In this document: positions 56,468-64,000 of the stretch, piece by piece
How positions within the stretch are numbered: the first letter of the stretch is position 1
Layout: every line of letters begins with the position of its first letter
Assembly (NCBI GenBank): GCA_009760855.2
Contig: WPIO01000144.1
Location: forward strand, 535,501 to 599,500
Direction: 5' to 3'
DNA from: Cristatella mucedo
Taxonomy: Eukaryota > Bryozoa > Phylactolaemata > Cristatellidae
Length of the DNA stretch: 64,000 nt
Notes under the pieces: generated by a model
The model's database searches: none
What the model was told of the DNA's origin: nothing
The model's input: the letters and a program-made list of their open reading frames with translations, nothing else
Made by a program: the position numbers and the translations under genes

Positions 56468-57565
56468 TTGCTAGATATTAATGCTGTTGCTAAGATTCAT
56501 GAACTATGCATTAACAAAAGGAAAGCACCCCGTAGCCGCCGCGGTGGCCGGAACCGCCAGCTTAGACGCTGCTCGTTTGGTATTCCTAGCATTGTCTCGA
56601 ACCGCTTAGCACGCTCCCCCGCATGCGTCACTGTAAATCTCTCAAACTTAGTGGTCGTCAGGCCTGTTGTAACCCAATCGGCCAGACTTAACGCTTGCCT
56701 TTGGAATCCTCGCTCAATGTGCAATAAACCTCTAGTAATAAACGACCTTATTTCTGAAAATGGTATCGACCTGCTCGCCCTAACTGAAACTTGGCTGAAA
56801 TTGATAAACTGCCCGACAATTAAAGACGCTACTCCATCTGGTTTCACGTTCTTTCACACCCCTAGATCAATCAAAACTGGAGGTGGAGTTGCTATGATCG
56901 TGCGCTCGAAATTCAACTTCAAGCCATTTGCGGTACCCTCGAAGCAGTCTTTTGAATCAATTGTCCTGGTCTCACCCGAAAACAAGCTACCGATAGTGGC
57001 AGTAGTCTATCGCCCACCAGGTACCAAATCCTCCTTTATCTCAGATTTCTCCGATCTCATTTCGATTCTGTGTGCAAGAAATCGATCCTTCCTCGTTATG
57101 GGTGATTTCAACGTTCACTTTGATAACTTATCTGACGCTTTCAGCACCGAATTTTGTACATTGACAGACTCATTATCTCTTGTGACTCATGTGCATGGCC
57201 CTACCCACATCAAGGGTCACACACTCGACCAAATTTTCTCATATAACTGCACTTTGTCATCACCAGTTATCACCAAATCCTGCTTATCTGACCACATGCA
57301 GATCTCATTCAATCTACAGTGTGTGCCCACATTCTCCTCTAAAATAACCTGTGAATCGCGAAACCTCAAGACCCTTGACATCGATGCTGTCCGTGCGAGC
57401 ATATCTGCTTCACCTTTGCTGCTCAGTCCTCCGTCCGATCTGTCATCACTGGTAGATTGCTACAACACGACACTAGCTGACACGCTCGACGAGTTTGCAC
57501 CTTTGACAAAGCACACTGTGCGCCCCGCCCAGACGGCCTATGGTTTACCACAGACATTAAACTAG
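56468..57565 (+). pseudogene. LINE-A ORF2, APE-type endonuclease part
   Basis: Nicks target DNA to prime reverse transcription. About 365 codons. Motifs: LALTETWL (residues 104-110), VVYRPPGT (179-186), MGDFNVHFD (211-219), HTLDQIFS (251-258) and LSDHMQISF (273-281). These are the catalytic E, D, N and terminal S-D-H of the exonuclease/endonuclease/phosphatase fold, all present. The frame is open upstream as well (SNLLVSYDRQQLLSLCHR). The frame breaks near 57540, where WFTTDIKLAK continues one base off (a one-base deletion or equivalent). Confidence 0.9.
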
Positions 57566-58269
57566 CCAAGTCTACTAAACGAAAGCTTGAAAAGGCATAC
57601 AAAAGATCCGGACTAACTGTCCATCGACAGGCATATGAAGACTACTGTAGGTCGTACCAATCGATCCTAGCAAAGGCTAAGTCTAGCTTCTATAGAAACA
57701 TTGTTGAATCACAGATGCACAATCCAAAAATCCTGATGTCGACAATAAACCATCTCCTCAACCGTTCCCAGGTTAGCTCCTTACCTGATGATCCTTGTGA
57801 TGATCTAGCCGATCGGTTCTCTCGATTCTTTGTGCAGAAGATAGACAAAATCAGGGAATCCATCCCTGAGATCACAACCTTCCCACTAGAATGCTGTTCC
57901 TCGGTTCCTGGCTGCGCCTCAATGTCTGCATTTAAACAGGTCACTAGTGATGTAGTCCTAAAGCTCGTATCTCAATCAAAGAAGACAACAAGTCCACTGG
58001 ACCCTATTCCCACTGTCCTGCTCCTACGTTGCATTGATCTGCTGCTGCCATGCATAACCAACATCATTATTATGTCATTAGCCTCAGGTCAGGTCCTAGC
58101 ACCTTTCAAAAAAGCTGTAGTCAGGCCACTTCTCAAGAAAGCTACACTAGACCAAGAGAACTTAAGCAACTACCGCCCAGTCTCCCTTCTACCATTCCTA
58201 TCAAAGACACTGGAACGGGTCGTGGCAGACCAGCTGAACTCTCTATATCGAAACCTCACACGTTGCTAG
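57541..58269 (+). pseudogene. LINE-A ORF2, connector and first RT block
   Basis: Continues the same protein in a shifted frame: WFTTDIKLAKSTKRKLEKAY, IVESQMHNPKILMSTINHLL, LADRFSRFFVQKIDKIRES, then VRPLLKKATLD and YRPVSLLPFLSKTLERVVAD, the RT fingers block. The frame shifts back near 58250 before the QSGFRANHSTES block. Confidence 0.9.
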
Positions 58270-59518
58270 TAAGTTCCAGTCTGGCTTTAGAGCTAATCAC
58301 TCCACAGAGTCAGCATTGCTTCGGGTATACAACGACCTACTTAGGAATGCAGACATGGGTAGAGTGTCTCTTCTTGTTTTGCTCGATCTTTCGGCAGCTT
58401 TTGATACCATCGATCACAAAGTACTTCTAGAGCGCCTCTCATCTCGCCTGGGCATCACTGGCACTGCTCTGCAGTGGTTCAGGTCCTATCTCAGTGGGAG
58501 ACTCCAGAGTGTTGACGTGAATGGACAAAGATCATCTGAAGTACCTCTAAAATATGGAGTACCTCAGGGCTCTGTGCTAGGTCCGGTCCTTTTCACCATT
58601 TATACTCTCCCTCTCGCTGATGTGATTGCCAAGCACAATCTAGGCTTTCACTTCTATGCGGATGACACTCAGTTGTACCTTTGCTTTGATCCCTCCCAGC
58701 CTTCGAGCACCTCAAATTCTCTCAACTCACTTGCTGCATGCATTGATGACATCCGATCATGGATGGCAGCAAATTTTCTAAAACTAAACGATGATAAAAC
58801 TAACTTACTAGTTATGGGCAAACCTAGTGTTATTCAGAAATTGGAAAGGCTGACTTTCAAAATTGGCTCTGCCAGCATATCTCCAGTTGCATCAGCTCGA
58901 AATCTAGGTGTCATATTCCAAAGCGACCTCTCGTTAGACGACCACATCAGCTCCACAGTCAAATCAGCCTATTTTCAGCTTCATAACATTGCTAAAATTA
59001 GGGCTTGTTTAGATAAGGATACCACGTCCAAGTTGGTCCATGCATTCGTGACATCTCGTCTCGACTTCTGCAACTCACTGCTTACTGGCCTACCAGCATG
59101 TGCGATCAGGCGATTGCAGCTGGTGCAAAACTCTGCAGCTAGGCTTGTCTGTCGTGAGCGTCGCAGTTGCCACATTACTCCACTTCTCGCCGACCTGCAC
59201 TGGTTACCAGTCAAGCAACGGATTGACTTCAAGGTTTTGTCGCTCACTTTTAGGTCCCTTCGTTCTATGGCTCCAGCCTATCTTTCAGATATACTACCCC
59301 ATCAGGCAAAGCATCGTACCACTCGCTTTTCGGAATCCAATAGTCTAGAAATACCTCGTACAAACCTTAAATCCTTTGGAGACCGTGAATTTAGCTCGTA
59401 TGCTCCCACAGCCTGGAACTCCCTCCCGACCTGCATCAGAACATCCCCTGACCTGACCACATTTAAAAGAAACTTAAAAACATACCTATTTAGGACAGCG
59501 TTTAGTGGGTCCTTGTGA
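58250..59518 (+). pseudogene. LINE-A ORF2, reverse transcriptase palm and thumb
   Basis: Synthesises cDNA at the nicked target. The frame is open from about 58250 (FQSGFRANHSTESALL) to TGA at 59518. Motifs: LLVLLDLSAAFDTIDHKVLL, GVPQGSVLGP, the active site FHFYADDTQL (YADD at 58655-58666), NFLKLNDDKTNLLVMG, and the conserved L2/CR1 C-terminus (ARLVCRERRSCHITPLLADL; APTAWNSLPTCIRTSPDL; LKTYLFRTAF). All catalytic Asp are intact. It could be active only if the two upstream frameshifts were absent. Confidence 0.95.
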
Positions 59519-59676
59519 TTCGTCCTCGATGTGCTTATGCGTGCTGACACTGTTTATGCTGCCACTAACCACATTTGCATGCTGACCCAGTGCATGTAAC
59601 CCCTAACCATGTTATTCATTTTGTTTGTTTTTCAAGCATGATTTTACTTACTATTATATTGCGTATCACTTTGCAG

Positions 59677-59725
59677 CAAATGTAAAGCGCCTAGAAAGAG
59701 ATTAAGTTCTCTGAGGGCGCTTTAT
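59677..59725 (+). other. LINE-A 3' stem-loop (RT recognition candidate)
   Basis: AAAGCGCCTAGAAAGAGA, loop TTAAG, TTCTCTGAGGGCGCTTT: arms of about 18 bases with small bulges, then ATCAAGTGCAATATTATT. The same structure closes nearly every LINE-A copy with a 3' end and every SINE1 copy here. Confidence 0.85.
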
Positions 59726-59752
59726 CAAGTGCAATATTATTATTATTATATT

Positions 59753-60828
59753 GTTTTGTTAGGCGGTTGGGTAGTATTATTCAAGTCACTGATGTCAAAT
59801 TCACCATCACAACGTTTCCGCTTACTTATAGTGAAACGAGAGTAGAGGTAATATTAGTGTTCAAAAGATTGTTTATACCATATTTTACCGTGTATAACAT
59901 CCCATATTATCGAAAACTTGCATTCCGATAATAAAGAGTGGGTTTATACATGTGAGGGTGCTCTCTTTACCCCAATATCGGGCTAAACCACGTACCTGCA
60001 TCCAACGCCACCCAAGAAAGATTAACTGATAGCCAAACTATTTTCGATAGGCTTTTTTATCAAAAGTTTCATATAAGCTTGGCATTTCAAAGGCAATAAA
60101 CGGAACGTAAGATGACTCAATCTACGAAACAAGTGAGGACGACAAAAATGATGAATGAGTGTCCACAGCACATCAAGCCAGTTATATGAATGAGGAAGAT
60201 TGATGAGTGTAGAATCCATGTCCTTGATGCAAATAAAAGGATATGGCATGAGTGATTATTATTAGTCTCGATAGTATTCAATTCATTCAGTATTGGTATA
60301 TAATATTGTTTCAAAAATTAGCTCAGAAATTGGGGCTTACAAATAATATATGAATAAAAATAAAAATAAAAATAATAATATTAAATAAAAAATATTAATA
60401 ATAAAAAAAATAAAAAATGAAAAATTGGGGCTTATAAAGCGAGGGATGGGGTGGGGGCGGAGTGGGTAGGAGCTTATACACGGTAGAATGTAGTAACTTT
60501 CTATTTTGCATGTAAAGCTAGCTTCAATGTGCATCCTCATCGTAAATTTGGAAATTGAATGAATTTAAAATAAGTCTTTCGAAGGACTGCCATGGTATTC
60601 GAGAAGCTTGTACTCTGGGAAGAAGTTTGGACTGGTTTCTATGTCCCCACCTGGCATAGCTGAGTTGGAGAAAGTGGAAAGTTGCATGATAACTGTTAAT
60701 TTTGAATTTTTTGGATTAAATCGCTGCCAATAATTGGTGGCATCACAAATGCAGTCAGTAAATTTCATGAATGAACGTCAATAAATATCTAGCATCAGAG
60801 CCATAATCTAAAAGTAAACCCCTTTATC
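59753..60828. other. Intergenic stretch with A-rich run
   Basis: AAATAAAAATAAAAATAATA-type low complexity at 60350-60418. A 67-codon minus-strand ATG frame (60565-60768; MKFTDCICDATNYWQRF) looks protein-like but has no family match or splice support. Confidence 0.4.
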
Positions 60829-60830
60829 GC

Positions 60831-61007
60831 AAGCCATAATGGCTCACTAAGTAAGGCTTTTGCTTTTTACGACCTCGGCCCCAAGGTCGTGCGATCGAAT
60901 CCTGTGGTGGGCGACCCTTTATCGCCACTGCAAGATGTGGTGATAGCCGTCAAGGCTCTTCTTTCGCTATACAAAAAGAAGCTGCTAAATCAGCTGGTAT
61001 TTATTTA
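60831..61007 (+). mobile_element. SINE2 copy
   Basis: ATGGCTCACTAAGTAAGGC (A-box region), GTGCGATCGAATCC (B-box region), hairpin TATCGCCAC...GTGGTGATA, CTGCTAAATCAGCTGGTATT and a short TTATTTA tail. Confidence 0.85.
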
Positions 61008-61715
61008 AGGAAAACGGTGCTCACAGGGACCGGAAAACGTTTCTGAATGAATTGTAGCAGAAGTTTCTAGAAGCCATTGTCACCAAATACGTGGAGTCCG
61101 AAAGGCTTTATAAGAAGCTGAAGTCATTTGAGATTGACCATTTTCAATAAAATAAGCCAATAATAATATCACTAAAACAACCATAAATCATTTTTATATT
61201 GTGTTTAGAGAAATTACGATTACACAGCATGTGATACAAATTAAATCAATCATTCTCCCTGCTGGCTCAGTCACTGCCGTGTTAAGCTCGGCAGCAAGAG
61301 CTTGATATAGCTAACAAAGAAAAATTCTCGTGAAATGACTTGTAGACTAGTAATCTCTTGGATTTAAAAATATTTCAGAGACGATTTCAATAAAGGCTAA
61401 GGTGAAGTAGGCACGAGGAGTAAATACGGAAACAGTGGTCGCAGCAATTCGGCAGTAAAGGCAGTAAGAAGAAGACTGTAAGAAGATGGAGTCTTTAATT
61501 CATTCTACGATGCCAACGAATAATTCTGAGCCAAACCGTTTTATGCCTTATTAAAGATAAATGCACATTGCACCTATTTGTGTAGAGTTAGGAAAATGTT
61601 CAGTCGTGGAGATTTAGCAAGCTGGGATTGCCGATTTGAAGGTTGACCGTTCCCTTTCAATATTTCTAAACGTCTCTTTGGCAGATTAATATGAGGTAAA
61701 CATATTCTCACATAC

Positions 61716-61848
61716 CAAGCCTCTGGCAGTGTTAAGCAACTTCTGATTGGCAACAAGCACCCGCTATTGAGTGGGTTTTGAAAAGACAGGACTAAGATTA
61801 CGACGGATGTTAGGACTTCTTGCTTTGACATTGTGATCATTGTGCCGT
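61716..61848 (-). CDS. Candidate internal exon, unassigned
   Basis: 133 bases between a strong acceptor (GTTTTATCGTTATGCAG ending at 61849) and a donor GTATGT (61710-61715). One open frame: GTMITMSKQEVLTSVVILVL, ending CLTLPEAW. Phase 1 in, phase 2 out. No family recognised. Confidence 0.3.
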
Positions 61849-62639
61849 CTGCATAACGATAAAACACAAGTACAATATGCAAGCAGAGCTCGAGTTCAAT
61901 GTACAATGAATAGTTAAATAATGATGATAGAGAAATAATTTTGAGTTTGAATCCGTACAGCCTTTCACAGTCTATTAAGATGAGTTGCCAGAGTAACCAT
62001 TATTTTGTACCTTTATAAAACATACTTATAAAATTTATTATAAAGGCTCACAGCCGAATGCTTTTCAGTGGTACATGTAGTTGCCTGATTTAAGGCTCAG
62101 GTCCTGTTGTCAGGACTATACAATGTTTGTAACGTAGCACATTAGACCATGTCACTGATATTTCCTTGGGCAGTTGGACTAGAATGCCGACTGTAACAGT
62201 AGAAAGTCTCAGTGCGATATTCAGCAGAGTAAGTGTGAACATGCCTTTTTATGCCTAAAGCTGCTTTACTTTTAGAATGCCGTGAATAGAGAGGTCAAAC
62301 ATGCAACGCAAGTCAGGCATTGCATCAAATTCACCGTTATAATGTATTTTTGTACAACTGCGACGGAACAGCTCTGATGAGAGTCGCGTCAAATGTGCTG
62401 ACACAATTTAAAAGTTTGCACTTTAAGCTACTGGATGTGCTGGCATGTTTTGAATTTTTAGAGCTGATTAATCTACTGGCGCAAGAAGTATTAAGGTGTA
62501 TAAATCCAATCTTTGCAATGCAGACTTGTGCACAGTCTAACTGCTTGTTTTTGTTAGTCTTTAGGTATAATTTGATACCGTTTTATTAACTTTCCGATTG
62601 CAATTGCAGCATTTGAGATATAGTGCAATCTAAAACTAT

Positions 62640-63110
62640 TCCGATTTCTACAATCAACCATCTCATTTACTGCTCCTTAATAGGTGATCCCTGTGGCGAT
62701 CGCTAATAGTTTCTTTCGATTTTCTGCGAGCGAGATAGAAGAGATCAGAGTGTCCTTTGCTAAGGTATCAGCAACCCTTCAGTAAACTTTTCTCGCTAAA
62801 AATCCTACTACTCTCCCCTTTCACAAGTCTGTGCTGCACTTCAATTACATTACATCCCACCCCTGTTACATTCAAGAAGGCCAAGGTTGACCTCATTTTA
62901 AAATTCTTCTCTCATTCGAAGACCACAGGTCCTCCAGGCTCTATACCTACTGTTAAACTTGTATGATGATGCCTATATTTGCTATGCCGTGCTTAGCTAT
63001 AATTATAAATTTGTCCTTAGCCTTAGGAAATGTCTCTGCCCTTGTCAAAAAGGCTGCAGTTAGGCTACTTAATAGAAAAGCACGACTAGATCAAGATGAT
63101 TTAAGCAAAC
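62640..63110 (+). mobile_element. LINE-A-related fragment (connector and RT start)
   Basis: Decayed frames: TINHLIYC-type DNA at 62655, KKAKVDLILKFFSHSKTTGP (62875 on), SLALGNVSALVKKAAVRLL and ARLDQDDLSK. It stops before the palm and lacks the 3' end, unlike the other copies. Confidence 0.7.
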
Positions 63111-63615
63111 GCTACATATTATATGAGATACCGTTTGAATTAGATATACTGAAACGAGATTCGACAGACCATTCTGTCGTTCAGTTCGTATAGCAGAGAG
63201 CCAGCCAATGACCAACGCCAACCGTTTCTTATTTATCACGCGACGCACTGAGCCGAAGGACGCACGGCTCTCTTCATCCTCTTCTCCCGCTCTCCTCTCA
63301 ACTCTCGTCAATTCGACTCTGTCTGCTGTCCCCTGGTCGGCACTGGTGATCATTTAGGAGGGCCACAACTGTGAGCCGGCCGACCCTGATGGTAAATCCA
63401 CCATCTGGTCACCAGTGGGTTACATGCCTGTGTCCACACCTTGTTAGTGGCGGACCACAGCTATGCATAGGCCAGCTCTCGACGACACTCCCAACAGCTG
63501 CTTAGGAACTGAGGGGTTCTACGAATTACCATAATCCACTGCAATCCATTCTAATTAGGCTGGCAACGACCGAACGTAAGCTTTGCCGAGCTCAAATTTT
63601 TCGCTAGTAGCAGGC

Positions 63616-63708
63616 GTAGGCGTTCGAATTCGTCTAAATTAATTAATTAATTAATTAATTAATTAAAATAAATTAAAATAAAATTGTAGTAGGCGTTCGA
63701 ATTCGTCT
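63616..63708 (+). repeat. 20-base direct repeat around an (AATT)n run
   Basis: GTAGGCGTTCGAATTCGTCT occurs at 63616-63635 and again at 63689-63708. TAATTAATTAATT and AATTAAAATA sequence fill the space. Confidence 0.95.
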
Positions 63709-63949
63709 GTCCAACAAATTTCATGTCGCTGCCTGTACGAGCACTTATGCAGATGAGCTTTGACGTCAGACGCCTGCACCGAAATCCAAAGCAATCCACC
63801 AAAATCATCCTCAAGCAATCCATTCTAGTCCCCTTCAAATCTGCAAAGAATCAGCTTCGAACCGCTCCAAAAAGTTTGGAATATCGAACTACGCTACACG
63901 TACAATGTATCCAGAAGATTTCTCACGTTTCCGCTCACTCATTCTCACG

Positions 63950-64000
63950 AAATAATGATGGACTTAATAAAGCGCCCTCAGAGAACCGAATCGCTTCCTA
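63950..64000 (-). mobile_element. LINE-A 3' tip, cut by the window end
   Basis: AATAATGATGGACTTAATAA, then AGCGCCCTCAGAGAACCGAA, the first arm of the stem-loop. Confidence 0.8.

Larger units (their letters stand above)
56340..59752 (+). mobile_element. LINE-A, nearly full-length L2/CR1-like retrotransposon
   Basis: The master-like copy. ORF2 frame is open from about 56339 with no ATG at the start, so the 5' end is probably truncated. Order: APE endonuclease, connector, reverse transcriptase, thumb, a ~230-base 3' UTR with GCATGCTGACCC blocks, stem-loop at about 59677-59725 and an (ATT)n tail to 59750. Only two frameshifts (near 57540 and 58250) and no internal stop otherwise. It is the youngest copy here and the probable source type for the fragments and for the SINE1 tail. 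Confidence 0.95.

Noticed and set aside
60565-60768. 67-codon minus-strand ATG frame
   Set aside because: Single-exon, no homology pattern, no promoter or poly(A) context that stands out; mentioned only in the stretch note.

Overview
The window is animal nuclear DNA. It has short exons flanked by GT/AG splice sites, long AT-rich introns, many 5'-truncated non-LTR retrotransposon (LINE) copies, two clear tRNA-derived SINE families and long dinucleotide microsatellites. The species cannot be fixed from sequence alone. The exon families (F-type lectin, EGF-like and FN3 modules joined by phase 1 introns) and the repeats fit an invertebrate.

The genes of interest are all on the minus strand. Gene 1 (about 20.9 kb down to base 1, running off the left edge) reads, in transcript order: a putative signal-peptide exon (14775-14835), an EGF-like exon (12067-12186), two exons that together make an F-type lectin domain (10294-10524 and 8354-8620), a Cys-rich EGF-like exon (5648-5821) and an FN3-like exon (1247-1564). 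All these junctions are phase 1, so the modules join in frame. The 5' part (signal plus EGF) is duplicated at 17.8-21.6 kb. Gene 2 (about 55.5 to 38.5 kb) ends in an FN3 half-exon (51704-51812), a 54-base stalk exon (44935-44988) and a final exon (38700-39193) with a membrane span and a cytoplasmic tail. A poly(A) signal follows. The two loci look like members of one family of single-pass lectin/EGF/FN3 receptors. A GC-rich terminal exon of an unidentified plus-strand gene (10941-11114) lies inside a gene 1 intron.

Most of the rest is repeats. LINE-A (L2/CR1-like superclade) has one nearly full-length young copy at 56.3-59.75 kb with two frameshifts, and about 17 fragments. LINE-B, a second L2/CR1-like family, has a long decayed copy at 2.5-5.3 kb and several fragments. 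LINE-C, resembling R2/NeSL-type reverse transcriptase, has GC-rich relics at 36-37.5 and 43.4-44.1 kb. SINE1 (tRNA-like head) shares its 3' stem-loop tail with LINE-A. SINE2 is a different tRNA-derived family with its own internal hairpin. There is also a pogo/Tigger-like non-autonomous DNA transposon with TA target duplication (34922-35746), a decayed ~170-bp tandem repeat (32.7-34.45 kb), and several long palindromes.

The stretches 21.7-26.7, 29.6-31.2, 41-43, 47.9-49 and 53.2-55.4 kb are AT-rich and mostly featureless. I found no rRNA, functional tRNA, CRISPR array, prokaryotic gene or virus.
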